From JAAYED01 sp040772225 (GTDB lineage Bacteria; Chloroflexota; Anaerolineae; UBA1429), in the NCBI GenBank assembly GCA_040772225.1, contig JAXGYO010000002.1, positions 248,001 through 312,000 of the forward strand: DNA of 64,000 nucleotides. The letters run 5' to 3'. The position numbers were made by a program, and so were the translations under genes. Below the pieces are notes generated by a model. It was not told where the DNA came from. It made no database searches and saw nothing but the letters and a program-made list of their open reading frames with translations. Positions 26,451-35,128 of this stretch are shown here, one piece after another (positions within the stretch are counted from its first letter, which is position 1; each line of letters begins with the position of its first letter).

Positions 26451-27019
26451 ACATCGCTGTCAGCGCCTGGATTATCGTCGGTATCGGACTCGGGCGCACC
26501 GCGGGAGGGCCGAAAGCCCCCTGAGTCGAGAGGGTTGCACCGCCCGTCAAAGGCCGGCTTGAGTTGGCTAAAGCACTCTTGCAGCCCCTCGACAATCACG
26601 TTTGTCTCACCAATGACGGCCATAAAGTTGGTGTCGCCAACCCAGCGCGGCACAACATGAAAGTGCAGGTGGTCCCGTATCCCCGCACCGGCAGAGGCCC
26701 CCAGGTTCAAGCCGACGTTGAATCCCTGGGGATCCATCACCTCGCGCAGCACCTCTAGCGACATGTTAATCTCTTGCAGCATCTCGATCTGGGCCTCTGA
26801 CGGTACCTCCGTGAGCATGGCGATATGGGCGTAAGGGATCACCATCAGATGCCCGTTAGTGTACGGATACCGGTTCATCATGATATACGAGTGCTGCCCG
26901 CGGAACAGCACAAGGTTCTCGGGTGAGGCAGGCTCCCGCGGCGCAGCACAGAACACACAACCCGGAGCCTTTTCACCACGGATATAGTCGATGCGCCAGG
27001 GTGACCAGAGCTGCTTCAT
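26447..27019 (-). CDS. HIT-family nucleotide phosphorylase/hydrolase
   Basis: A 190-residue HIT (histidine triad) protein. The catalytic HLHFHVVPRW (H117, H119, H121) is intact, and the N-terminal CVFC (C21, C24) with a later His is the zinc-binding pattern of bacterial Ap4A-phosphorylase-like members. SPWRIDYI at the N-terminus is typical of this subgroup. It acts on a dinucleoside polyphosphate or nucleotide adduct in the cytosol; substrate is not fixed by sequence. The acidic C-terminal tail (about 165-190) is variable. Its ATG overlaps the DUF2344 stop (ATGA), so it is third in the radical-SAM operon. Confidence 0.9.
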   Translation of the reverse strand: MKQLWSPWRIDYIRGEKAPGCVFCAAPREPASPENLVLFRGQHSYIMMNRYPYTNGHLMVIPYAHIAMLTEVPSEAQIEMLQEINMSLEVLREVMDPQGFNVGLNLGASAGAGIRDHLHFHVVPRWVGDTNFMAVIGETNVIVEGLQECFSQLKPAFDGRCNPLDSGGFRPSRGAPESDTDDNPGADSDV

Positions 27020-27726
27020 GATTCTGTGTCCTCCTCATCCCTAGACGCGCAGATCAGCCGGGTTCTCGTGATGCGCGAGTGAACACATACTATGCCCAGC
27101 TCCTGCAGCATCTCCTCCGGACGGCCAGAGCCCTGAGATCCGCATCGCGCGGTCACAGATAGCACATGCCGCGACGCGCCTTCAACTGCAGCATCATCAC
27201 TTGATGAGCTGAGATACCTGACCTCGCTAAAAAGCGCACGGAGATCATAGTGCTGTGTGCGGCCCTTTCGTTCTCGCTCTCTGGGAATCGCGTCACGAGA
27301 GAGAAAGGCATTCAAAGCATCTGCGACCTCGGCTGCGGTCGCCGGGCTCCACAGCTCAACCGTGTACTCTGCCTGACGCAACACCGACTGCAGTACGGGG
27401 GCGTCAAGAGACACTGGATAGGCTTGCACGATCTCGAGCCCCCGCGGACTCTGACGCCTGAGCGTCTCCTGTACGCTGGCGGCGTCCAGGTAGCGGGTCA
27501 AGTACAGATCCAGCATCTCACTGGTTGCGCGATACCCCACGGGCAGCGGCGCCGCAAAATGAAACTGTGGGTGCGGATGAAAGCCGTGACTGTAGGCCAA
27601 CGGAAGTTCCGCCCGGCGAACCATCCTCTCCACATGGCGCCCCATGTCCAGTACCGAGGTATAACACAGGGGCTCAGCCACACCGAATTCGAGCCTTACC
27701 CGGAAGAGTGTGGGCTCAATCGTCAT
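27016..27726 (-). CDS. DUF2344 (TIGR03936) radical-SAM-linked protein
   Basis: A 236-residue protein matching the TIGR03936 family, always encoded next to a B12-binding-domain/radical-SAM protein and sometimes fused to it. The N-terminus (FRVRLEFGVAEPLCYTSVLD, then RAELPLAYSHGFHPHPQFHFA and PLPVGYRATSEMLDLYL) is diagnostic. ATG at 27726 overlaps the radical-SAM stop (ATGA), and its stop overlaps the HIT start. Role unknown; RNA or tRNA modification has been suspected from context in other genomes, which I cannot test here. Confidence 0.88.
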   Translation of the reverse strand: MTIEPTLFRVRLEFGVAEPLCYTSVLDMGRHVERMVRRAELPLAYSHGFHPHPQFHFAAPLPVGYRATSEMLDLYLTRYLDAASVQETLRRQSPRGLEIVQAYPVSLDAPVLQSVLRQAEYTVELWSPATAAEVADALNAFLSRDAIPRERERKGRTQHYDLRALFSEVRYLSSSSDDAAVEGASRHVLSVTARCGSQGSGRPEEMLQELGIVCVHSRITRTRLICASRDEEDTES

Positions 27727-29585
27727 GCCGGGCACCCCCAAACCGATGGATCGATCATACTACGCTCCGCTGCAAATGCGACAGTGATGCCACAGCCGTG
27801 ACACTGCTCGCGGCAGTCAGGCGAAAGCCGGCCGGAGAGCGCGCGCTCCCATTCGTTCCACAGGAAAGCATCAGAGATTCCGGCGTCGATAATACTCCAG
27901 GGATGGATCTCGTCCCGATGGCGCGTACGCGAGAGATAGAACGCCGCATCGAGCCCACAGGCATCAAGAGCTCCCTGCCACCGGCGTACATCGAATAGCT
28001 CGGTCCAGGCGTCAAAGCGCGCGCCGTCCGCCCAGGCGCGCTCGATGACATCTGCCAGCCGGCGATCGCCACGGCTGAGCAGCGCCTCAAGCCAGGTGGT
28101 ATCCCAATCCGAATAACTGAGTTTCTGGCGTCCCGGCCCCGCGTGCCTGACAAGATCGTGCTGGCGACGCTCCACAGCCTCACGACCGACAAGGGGCAAC
28201 CATTGAAAGGGGGTATGCGGCTTGGGGACAAACGTGGCGACACTGGCGCTGATGTCCACGCGCCGCCCGCGGATCTTGCGACCGAGATCACGCACCTCAC
28301 GAATCAGGCGCGCGATCTCAAGAGCGTCTTCATCCGTCTCGGTTGGCAATCCGAGCATAAAGTACAGCTTGATGCGATCCCAGCCGCTCTGGAAAGCCGC
28401 TTCAGCCGTGCGGAGCAAGTCTTCTTCGGTAACGCCCTTGTTGACCACATCGCGCAATCGCTGGCTGCCAGCCTCAGGGGCAAAAGTAAATCCCGTCTTG
28501 CGCTGCTGCTGGATCATCTCCGCGAGCTCGATGGAGAAGGAATCAATGCGCAACGAGGGCAAAGAGATCGCCAGATGATCCTCCCGGTACATATCGACCA
28601 GCCCGCGCACGATCCCATCGATGCCGCTATGGTCGCTGCTACTCAAAGAGACAAGGCCCACCTCATCGTAGCCCGTATTAGCGATCACGGACTCGACATC
28701 ATCCAGAACTTCTTGCATGGGGCGCTCACGAATAGGGCGGTAGATCATACCGGCCTGGCAAAAGCGGCACCCACGACTGCAACCACGCTGGATCTCCACG
28801 GCAGCGCGATCGTGGACGACGCCAAGATTGGGGACAACAGGCGCACGCGGCGTCGGAGGGAGGGTCGGCACAATACGCTTACGCACCCGTGCCGGCGCCC
28901 CCGGCGCAGGTTCAAATGCAGCGACTACGCCGGCCGCATCATATGTTACCGCGTACAGGGAAGGTACATACACGCCTGACAGCAGCGCCATCGCCGCCAG
29001 CAGCGCGGCACGGCCTCCAGCCCTTCCGTTGCGCTTCCAGTCCGCGACAACCTGCAGAACCTCTACGATGACCTCCTCGCCCTCGCCAAGCACAAACAGG
29101 TCAAAAAAGGGCGCCATCGGCTCGGGATTGTAGCAGCAGCTTCCACCCGCAATGACCAGGGGGACATCCGCCGATCTGTCAGATGCTCGCAAGGGTATGA
29201 GGGCGAGATCAAGCATGTTGAGCACGTTCGTGTAGGTCAGCTCTGTCTGCAAGGTAAAGCCGAGGACGTCGAACGCTTCAAGCGGACGTCTCGACTCGAG
29301 GGAATACAGGGGCACACCGGCGCCCCGCATCGCACGTTCCATGTCATCCCAGGGTGCATAGACTCTTTCGGCAGCCATCCTCTCCTGCCGGTTGACCACA
29401 TCGTAAAGAATGGCCAAACCGAGATTCGACATCCCAATCTCGTAAACGTCAGGATAGGCCAGGGCGATAGACACGTCGACGGTGGACCAGTCTTTTTCGA
29501 TGGCGTTCCACTCGCCACCCACGTAACGCGCCGGTTTCTGGACGGACGCCAACACTTGCTCAAGCAGGAAACTATCGATTCGCAC
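27723..29585 (-). CDS. TIGR03960-family B12-binding-like/radical SAM protein
   Basis: A 620-residue protein. The N-terminal half has a cobalamin-binding-like fold without an obvious DxHxxG; the signature AYPDVYEIGMSNLGLAILYDVVN identifies the TIGR03960 family. The radical-SAM domain carries IQRGCSRGCRFCQAGMIYRPIRER (CxxxCxxC, about 269-276) and TFAPEAGSQRLRDVVNKG. Three genes (this, DUF2344, HIT) overlap by ATGA, so they form one transcript. It probably performs a radical-based methyl or thio modification with DUF2344 as partner, but the substrate is unknown. Confidence 0.9.
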   Translation of the reverse strand: MRIDSFLLEQVLASVQKPARYVGGEWNAIEKDWSTVDVSIALAYPDVYEIGMSNLGLAILYDVVNRQERMAAERVYAPWDDMERAMRGAGVPLYSLESRRPLEAFDVLGFTLQTELTYTNVLNMLDLALIPLRASDRSADVPLVIAGGSCCYNPEPMAPFFDLFVLGEGEEVIVEVLQVVADWKRNGRAGGRAALLAAMALLSGVYVPSLYAVTYDAAGVVAAFEPAPGAPARVRKRIVPTLPPTPRAPVVPNLGVVHDRAAVEIQRGCSRGCRFCQAGMIYRPIRERPMQEVLDDVESVIANTGYDEVGLVSLSSSDHSGIDGIVRGLVDMYREDHLAISLPSLRIDSFSIELAEMIQQQRKTGFTFAPEAGSQRLRDVVNKGVTEEDLLRTAEAAFQSGWDRIKLYFMLGLPTETDEDALEIARLIREVRDLGRKIRGRRVDISASVATFVPKPHTPFQWLPLVGREAVERRQHDLVRHAGPGRQKLSYSDWDTTWLEALLSRGDRRLADVIERAWADGARFDAWTELFDVRRWQGALDACGLDAAFYLSRTRHRDEIHPWSIIDAGISDAFLWNEWERALSGRLSPDCREQCHGCGITVAFAAERSMIDPSVWGCPA

Positions 29586-29622
29586 AATACTCCAAAATGC
29601 TCAAGGTTACATGGACAGGCTA

Positions 29623-29642
29623 GAGAGCCCAAAAAGGCTCTC
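29623..29642 (-). other. Small hairpin in the leader of the radical-SAM operon
   Basis: GAGAGCC and GGCTCTC pair around a CAAAAA loop, upstream of the start at 29585. It has no U-tract, so a terminator is unlikely; a leader hairpin is the simplest reading. Confidence 0.3.
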
Positions 29643-29741
29643 CAGAAATGATAAGTCATTTGGTCAAGAAAGGCAAGGCTCCTGCCGATGGCCCCGGTGC
29701 TTGCTCACGTGGCAACACACAGGAGACGCGTATGCGCCGTT

Positions 29742-29769
29742 TTGACAGCTTTGCCATTTTCGCTAAACT
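29742..29769 (+). promoter_or_regulatory. Promoter of tRNA-Glu
   Basis: TTGACA (29742-29747), 16 nt, TAAACT (29764-29769), with the tRNA starting 19 nt later. Confidence 0.6.
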
Positions 29770-29787
29770 CTTGCGAGTAACAGTAGC

Positions 29788-29861
29788 GCCGCATTCGTCT
29801 AGTGGCCTAGGACACCGCCCTCTCAAGGCGGAGATCGAGGGTTCGAATCCCTCATGCGGTA
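29788..29861 (+). tRNA. tRNA-Glu (anticodon CUC)
   Basis: A 74-nt cloverleaf. The acceptor stem GCCGCAT pairs with ATGCGGT (one G-U), the anticodon stem CCGCC/GGCGG flanks loop CTCTCAA with CTC at 29822-29824, and the T loop GGTTCGAATCC is standard. The discriminator is A; CCA is not encoded. The D arm CGTCTAGTGGCCTAGGAC is typical of Glu. Confidence 0.95.
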
Positions 29862-29871
29862 CCTTGTGAGT

Positions 29872-29899
29872 GGAGCCGGGCCAGAAATGGTCCGGCTCC
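29872..29899 (+). terminator. Hairpin downstream of tRNA-Glu
   Basis: An 11-bp stem (GGAGCCGGGCC with GGTCCGGCTCC, one G-U) and an AGAAAT loop begin 10 nt after the tRNA. The following bases TTGCCATT are only weakly U-rich, so it may act as terminator or processing signal. Confidence 0.5.
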
Positions 29900-29938
29900 T
29901 TGCCATTCCTGCTCAGGAGCACCAAGCGCACGGACCAG

Positions 29939-29968
29939 TTGACCAGGTGAATAGCCTGAGGTTATCCT
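29939..29968 (+). promoter_or_regulatory. Promoter of the nitroreductase gene
   Basis: TTGACC (29939-29944), 18 nt, TATCCT (29963-29968); the gene starts at 30028. Confidence 0.35.
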
Positions 29969-30027
29969 ATCTATCCTGAGACATACAGGCCGCCATGCGG
30001 GAAGCCGCACAATGATTGGAGGACGAG

Positions 30028-30549
30028 ATGCCAGAACTCACAGTCACGAATCTGTTTGCCAGGCGGAGTATCCGCAAGTTTGCCGACGACCCGGTCACAG
30101 ACGATCAGGTGACCCTGCTACTGCAGGCGGCGATGGCTGCGCCATCAGCCGGAAACCGCAAGCCCTGGCACTTTATCGTGGTCCGCGATCCCGAGGCTCG
30201 CCGCAAGATCGCACAGTCACATCCCTTTGCTAAGATGGCCACCGAGGCGCCGGTCGTCATCGTTCCCTGCGGCGATCCCGGGCTTTCCTTTGCCGATCGA
30301 CCGGCCTTCTGGGTCCAGGATGTTTCGGCAGCCACCGAGAATCTGCTGCTGGCCGCAACGGCGTTGGGACTGGGCGCCGTATGGTGTGGCGTCTATCCCA
30401 ATGAAGAACGGGTGAGCGATGCCCGGGCTATCCTGGGCATTCCAGATGGCGTCATTCCATTGTGCTATGTACCAGTCGGCGTCCCGGCTGAAGCAAAGGA
30501 ACCGCGCACGCAATACGACGCGGAGCGCGTCCACAACGAAACGTGGTGA
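30028..30549 (+). CDS. Nitroreductase-family protein
   Basis: A 173-residue flavoprotein of the nitroreductase superfamily. FARRSIRKFADDPVTDDQVTLLLQAAMAAPSAGNRKPWHF is split across the usual FMN-phosphate site (RRSIRKF, residues about 10-16) and SAGNRKPW (about 38-46). The C-terminal GLGAVWCGVYPNEERV and CYVPVGVPAE are typical. It reduces quinones or nitro compounds with NAD(P)H; the natural substrate is unknown. GGAGG precedes ATG 30028. It converges on serA across a strong palindrome. Confidence 0.88.
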   Translation: MPELTVTNLFARRSIRKFADDPVTDDQVTLLLQAAMAAPSAGNRKPWHFIVVRDPEARRKIAQSHPFAKMATEAPVVIVPCGDPGLSFADRPAFWVQDVSAATENLLLAATALGLGAVWCGVYPNEERVSDARAILGIPDGVIPLCYVPVGVPAEAKEPRTQYDAERVHNETW

Positions 30550-30599
30550 GACTCGGGAGAGCGTTCCGTCTGCAGATGTATACAGTCAGAGAGGATCAG

Positions 30600-30630
30600 A
30601 CGTGGGGCACCTCAAAAGGGCGCCCCACGT
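30600..30630. terminator. Bidirectional hairpin between nitroreductase and serA
   Basis: A 9-bp perfect stem (ACGTGGGGC with GCCCCACGT) with an inner CC/GG pair separates two convergent genes. Neither side has a clear U-tract, so termination is likely but not proven. Confidence 0.45.
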
Positions 30631-30637
30631 ACTCCAA

Positions 30638-32236
30638 TTACAGTTCTTCGTAGCCGGGAAGGGGCGGCAACTCCACGGCCCGTACCGTGTGGATGTTCGG
30701 CAACTCCAGAATGAGCGGAATCACTCTCGCTGGCAAGGCCTCATCCACACCCAGAATCATGATGGCCTCACCCCCACGGCTTGCGCGACCCATCTGCGCA
30801 AAGGATATGTTGATGCCGTTGTTCCCCAGCAACTGGCCCAGGTTACCGACGATTCCCGGGACATCGTGATGCACGTCGACAAGCATGTGCCCCTGAGCGA
30901 CGCAATCCAGCCGGTGGCCATCCAGGCCCGTCAGATGTGGGTGGCCATTGATGATTGTCCCGGAGATATCTCTTGGCTCCGGGCCATTGAGCATACGGGC
31001 TGTAACACGGCTACCCAAACGGTCCGGACGAGAGAGAGACTTTTCTGAAACCTCTAAACCGGCCCGCGAGGCAACGTGCCTGGCATTTACAATATTGACG
31101 GGTTCCGCCGTTGCGGATCTCAATAGGCCGGCCAGGAAAGCGGCAGTCAACACGCGCGTGTCGTACTCGCACACATCTCCCTCAAACACCAGCTCGAGCG
31201 GCCCGGAGATGCGGGCGCGCCACTGGATGAAAAAGGTCCCCAGACGATCCGCAAGATCGATATAGGGCTGCAGGTATTCGGCCTCCTGGGGGGCCACGTA
31301 CGGGACGTTCACAGGGTTGGACGGGAAACGACCCTGCAGATAATCGACCACAGCCTGAGCCACGTCAAGCGCCACGTTCTCCTGCGCCTCAGCAGTGGAC
31401 CCGCCCAAGTGAGGTGTTGCGATGAGGCGCTCCTGCGCGATCAGCGACTCGTCCTGCACCGGCTCAGCTTCAAAGACGTCGAGCGCAGCACCTGCGATTG
31501 TGCCTGCATCGAGCGCATCACGGAGAGCAGCCTCGTCAATCAAGCCGCCTCGGGCCGCATTCACCAGAAACGCGTCGGGCTTGAGCAGGGCCAGCTCGCG
31601 GGCACCGATCATGCCATGGGTTGCCGGTGTCAGCGGGGTATGAACGGAGATAAAATCCGCGGTGCGGAGCACATCCTCCAGCGGCAACAGGTCGACGCCG
31701 ATCGATGCAGCCCCTCCCGCCGAGATGAACGGGTCGCAAGCCACGACCCGCATCTCCAGCCCCTTGGCCTTGGCTGCCACCAGACGCCCGATTCGTCCAA
31801 GACCCACCAGGCCAAGGACCTTGTTACGCACCTCGATACCCTGCAGTCTGCTCTTTTCCCAGCGTCCTTCCTTGAGTGAGCACACCGCGGGCACCAACTG
31901 ACGAGCCATGGCTAGAATCAACGCAATAGTGTGTTCAGCAACGGCGTTGCTGTTGCCCGCCGGCGCATTGACCACGAGGATGCCAAGCCTGGTTGCGGCA
32001 TCGACGTCGATGTTATCGACACCTGTTCCCGCTCGGCCGACGACGCGCAGACGCGTGCCCGCTTGCAGCAGTGACTCATCCACGCGAGTGGAACTGCGCA
32101 CGATGAGCGCCTCATAGTCCGGTAGAATGGCACACAGCTCCTCATGGGACAGGCGCAGTCTTTGATCCACGTCTGCATGCTGACGCAGAAACGCCATGCC
32201 AGAATCGCCCAGTGTCTCTGTAACAAGTATGCGCAT
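30638..32236 (-). CDS. serA: D-3-phosphoglycerate dehydrogenase, long form with ACT domain
   Basis: A 532-residue enzyme for the first step of serine synthesis. The catalytic and NAD domains show VVGRAGTGVDNIDVDAA, VLGLVGLGRIGRLVA (Rossmann), NAARGGLIDEAAL with the substrate Arg, and ATPHLGGSTAEAQ with the catalytic His. Residues about 320-450 are the allosteric substrate-binding domain and 455-532 an ACT domain (HHDVPGIVGNLGQLLGNNGI), so serine feedback inhibition is likely. ATG 32236 follows GGAGG. It is 24 nt downstream of DUF1015, a common pairing, and links by metabolism to glycine cleavage elsewhere in the window. Confidence 0.95.
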   Translation of the reverse strand: MRILVTETLGDSGMAFLRQHADVDQRLRLSHEELCAILPDYEALIVRSSTRVDESLLQAGTRLRVVGRAGTGVDNIDVDAATRLGILVVNAPAGNSNAVAEHTIALILAMARQLVPAVCSLKEGRWEKSRLQGIEVRNKVLGLVGLGRIGRLVAAKAKGLEMRVVACDPFISAGGAASIGVDLLPLEDVLRTADFISVHTPLTPATHGMIGARELALLKPDAFLVNAARGGLIDEAALRDALDAGTIAGAALDVFEAEPVQDESLIAQERLIATPHLGGSTAEAQENVALDVAQAVVDYLQGRFPSNPVNVPYVAPQEAEYLQPYIDLADRLGTFFIQWRARISGPLELVFEGDVCEYDTRVLTAAFLAGLLRSATAEPVNIVNARHVASRAGLEVSEKSLSRPDRLGSRVTARMLNGPEPRDISGTIINGHPHLTGLDGHRLDCVAQGHMLVDVHHDVPGIVGNLGQLLGNNGINISFAQMGRASRGGEAIMILGVDEALPARVIPLILELPNIHTVRAVELPPLPGYEEL

Positions 32237-32260
32237 CACGCCTCCAGACGATGCTATCGC

Positions 32261-33541
32261 TCACCAGGAATTCAGGGGATTGATGACTAGCCCGGTCAGC
32301 AGTTTGGGATAAAAGTAGGTGCTCTTTTGCGGCATTGCGGCGCCTGCGGTCGCCGCCTGCCACACCTGGTCGGTAGTTGTGGCATTCAGGAGAAAAGACA
32401 GTTGCGCTTTTCCAAGGCGAACCGCCTGTAGCGCCTGTTCAGCGTCGATCGTGTAGCTGACACTCGCAGAGGCAGCCAGAGCCTCCCGAGAGATGCCAAG
32501 AAGCGGCTCTAGAACTCTCTCCTGCAGAACCATGACATCAAGTCCGGCAAGCATGTCGTCGGCCATGCGCGTCTCAGTTTCCCGGATATGAGCATCTGGC
32601 CTCATGCGAAGCAGAAAAGTGCCCATATCTTGAGTCGCCATAGCCATCGCCACGGATCCTTCAGCCGCCGCTGCCAATCGCGTTCCCAGCTCCGCCTGAT
32701 CCCAAACAGGATAGATGTCGAACGTACGCGCCAGATCGTGGAGCAACTTTTCCTGATCGACGTCGGGGACACTGACGATGCGATGGGTAGGCAGAATCAC
32801 AAGCCCTGGTGAGCATGCGTTGGTGAGATACATCATGACATAATCATACGGCACGGCGCCATCGGTGGCCTGCGCGCTGGCCTCACACTCCTTCTGATAC
32901 GCGAGGGCCGTCTCGTACCTGTGATGACCATCAGCGATGACAATATCCTGCGATGCCATCAGTTCCCGCAGCCTTTGGATTTGTCCTGGGTCATCGATTC
33001 GCCAGAACGTGTGCGAGACACCGTCCAGGCTGACATCCTCCAACAGGAGCGAACTCGGAGGACGGAGGTGCGCATCGATGAGGCCATCAGAATCGCGATA
33101 GAGCCCAAAGACCGGGCTAAGATTGGCGCGCATAGCGCGCGTGAGATTCAGTCGATCGGTGCGGTCGCCCGTGCGTGTCTTCTCATGAGGGAAAATGCCT
33201 GCGCCCCAGGGCGCCAACCGTACGGCTGCCACAAATCCGGTCCGAACGTGGGTACTACCAGCTACCTCAAATCGCTGGCGGTAACCGTAGAAAGCGGGTT
33301 GGTTGTCCCTTTGCAGAACACCCTCGGCGAGCCACTGATCCTTCCGGACAGCCGCCTCATCATACCATGTAGCGTCATGCCCAGCAGGCCCTTTGTCCAG
33401 CAGTACGATGTTACGGGGCGAACGCGCCGCCAGCTCGCGGCGATCCTCGTCGCTGATAACATCAAAGGGAGGCGCCAGGACATCTCCGGACAGAACGCCT
33501 TCACTGTACCTTATTCCGGCAAATGGACGAATCTCAGGCAC
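32261..33541 (-). CDS. DUF1015-family protein
   Basis: A 426-residue protein matching DUF1015, with the diagnostic start PEIRPFAGIRYSEG, APPFDVISDEDRRELAARSP, IFPHEKTRTGDRTDRLNLTRAMRAN and the DGHHRYETALAY motif near residue 200. The function is unknown; the family repeatedly lies beside serA and serine-related genes and may be a kinase-like or transaminase-coupled enzyme. The start is GTG 33541 with GAGG upstream. A strong promoter and a terminator-like leader precede it, so it and serA may be attenuated together. Confidence 0.88.
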   Translation of the reverse strand: MPEIRPFAGIRYSEGVLSGDVLAPPFDVISDEDRRELAARSPRNIVLLDKGPAGHDATWYDEAAVRKDQWLAEGVLQRDNQPAFYGYRQRFEVAGSTHVRTGFVAAVRLAPWGAGIFPHEKTRTGDRTDRLNLTRAMRANLSPVFGLYRDSDGLIDAHLRPPSSLLLEDVSLDGVSHTFWRIDDPGQIQRLRELMASQDIVIADGHHRYETALAYQKECEASAQATDGAVPYDYVMMYLTNACSPGLVILPTHRIVSVPDVDQEKLLHDLARTFDIYPVWDQAELGTRLAAAAEGSVAMAMATQDMGTFLLRMRPDAHIRETETRMADDMLAGLDVMVLQERVLEPLLGISREALAASASVSYTIDAEQALQAVRLGKAQLSFLLNATTTDQVWQAATAGAAMPQKSTYFYPKLLTGLVINPLNSW

Positions 33542-33560
33542 GGGGAGCCTCGCTGTATGG

Positions 33561-33633
33561 GAAAAATAAAAGCCGACACGGACGATTAGCGTTAGCGAGA
33601 GTCTCTACGCAACGCCCCTTCGTTAGTGTCGGC
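33561..33633 (-). terminator. Putative attenuator in the DUF1015-serA leader
   Basis: On the minus strand an 8-bp stem (GCCGACAC at 33626-33633 with GTGTCGGC at 33572-33579) is followed directly by TTTTATTTTT (33561-33570), the shape of a rho-independent terminator. Inside it a second strong hairpin (GCGTTGCG with CGCTAACGC, one bulge) is present. It sits about 20 nt before the DUF1015 start and after a consensus promoter, so it can end transcription in the leader. No known riboswitch was recognised. Confidence 0.55.
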
Positions 33634-33673
33634 GCTCTTGCCCGACTGGCCTTCCTGGCCAGCTACCTTTTGA

Positions 33674-33702
33674 ATTCTAGCCTGACCGTATCACAGTGTC
33701 AA
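33674..33702 (-). promoter_or_regulatory. Promoter of DUF1015-serA
   Basis: Minus strand TTGACA (33697-33702), 17 nt, TAGAAT (33674-33679); one mismatch from consensus in the -10 box. Confidence 0.7.
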
Positions 33703-33743
33703 AAGGCGGACGGCAGGAGACTAGCTGTGAGCCTCATCGCCCG

Positions 33744-35111
33744 CTATATACCAGAGCCCGACTCCTGATCCAGCGCTGCCACACGGGCCACGTAGGACTG
33801 GACGTCGAACTTGCGTTCCAGCCCCCGCGCGTTCATGTAGCGCACCTTGCCAAAGATCGGTCGCTCTGCCCAGGCCTGATCGTGCTTACCCAGACACCAG
33901 GCTGCACCTGCGTACCCGTTGGGATCCCGGCCGTCTAGCTCGTAGCCATCATTGAGGTATAGGATGCGCTCCAGTGCCGAGGCTGGCGTAGGACTCCACT
34001 CGAGGATCTTTTTGCCCCAGTACATCCGCATATAACCGTGCATGGTTCCCGTCAGTAGCAGCTCACGCTGAGCAGCATTCCAGTATGGATCATGAGTGTC
34101 CCCTGCCTCCAGATCCGAGAGCGAATACAATACTGGTCTGGGGTCTGAGGCATGGGTCATTAGCGTTTGCACCGCCCAGGCGGGCAGGATACCCAGAGAG
34201 TCGTAGCCGGGGGCATGGTGCACCATATTGATGGCCAGCTCGCGCCGAACGATGAGCTGTTCGAGGAAGGCATCTGCGGAGGGGCCTCCCGCTTCTCGCA
34301 CCCTTAGCGCCACCTCAACGGGTGAGATCTGCCCAAAGTGCAGATAGGGACTAAGGCCTGATTGCCCCGAGCAGGCGGGATCACTACTCTTTTCATCGTA
34401 CTGGTCGAGGCCCTCTTCAACAAAGGCCGCGAGCCGTGCGTGAGCCGCCGATTCGCCACCCCTGGGCAGAAGAGAAGCAGTTGTGTTCGGTGCCAGGCCG
34501 ATGGACGTCATGAGGAGGGAAGCCGAAGCAGTCTCCAACCCAGAAAACTCCAGCCGATCCGCCCTCATCTTGAGGTCAGACAGAACAGGCTGCACCAGGT
34601 ACCGGTCCACAAGCTTGTTCACCCGGGGACGGAACGTTCGCGCAGCATACTCATCCTTGCCCGATGCGCTTTCCACCGGCACCACCACGTTGGTCTCTAC
34701 CTGCCAGGCAGCACAGGGTAGTCGGGCCGCAAGCCAGCGGTACCAGCGGGTGTGTGTCCTAAGATATCCTCGATCCAGAACGACGCACCGGGCGTCTCGG
34801 GCCAGGTCTAGAACTAGGGCCTCTGGGGATTGTGCACGCACCACAAAGCCAATTCCCCGATCAGCGAGCGCCCGAGATACCTCTGTGAGGCCGGAACACA
34901 TGAATGTGTATTGCCGCGCACTTGCCCCGAGATATCGCCCCACCAGGCCAAAGCACACAACAAGCGGGCAGTTGAGGTCATTGGCCTTCTCAACCGCCAG
35001 ACATAGCGCCTCATTGTTCTCCACACGTTGAGCCGACTGCATCCAGTAGAGCACATAGCCCCCCGGCTGAACCGAATTAGTCCCCAGCCGGCGAACGCGC
35101 GCTGAATCCAC
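33744..35111 (-). CDS. Class II CPD photolyase
   Basis: A 455-residue deoxyribodipyrimidine photolyase that repairs UV cyclobutane dimers with FADH and light. Class II features are the YVLYWMQSAQRVENNEAL opening of the antenna domain, then in the FAD domain GRDPNGYAGAAWCLGKHDQAWAE cut into GRDPNGY (near residue 395) and HDQAWAERPIFGKVRYMN. RELAINMVHHAPGYDSL gives FAD contacts. The start is not fixed: GTG 35111 (GGAG upstream) avoids overlap with the kinase stop at 35129; the frame is open to 35165. Confidence 0.92.
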   Translation of the reverse strand: MDSARVRRLGTNSVQPGGYVLYWMQSAQRVENNEALCLAVEKANDLNCPLVVCFGLVGRYLGASARQYTFMCSGLTEVSRALADRGIGFVVRAQSPEALVLDLARDARCVVLDRGYLRTHTRWYRWLAARLPCAAWQVETNVVVPVESASGKDEYAARTFRPRVNKLVDRYLVQPVLSDLKMRADRLEFSGLETASASLLMTSIGLAPNTTASLLPRGGESAAHARLAAFVEEGLDQYDEKSSDPACSGQSGLSPYLHFGQISPVEVALRVREAGGPSADAFLEQLIVRRELAINMVHHAPGYDSLGILPAWAVQTLMTHASDPRPVLYSLSDLEAGDTHDPYWNAAQRELLLTGTMHGYMRMYWGKKILEWSPTPASALERILYLNDGYELDGRDPNGYAGAAWCLGKHDQAWAERPIFGKVRYMNARGLERKFDVQSYVARVAALDQESGSGI

Positions 35112-35128
35112 CTGGGCGACTCCAAAAG

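Noticed and set aside
29656..29931. Minus-strand open frame of about 90 codons across tRNA-Glu
   Set aside because: It is antisense to the tRNA; its peptide with EGFEPSISALRGRCPRPLDE is a well-known spurious translation of tRNA genes.
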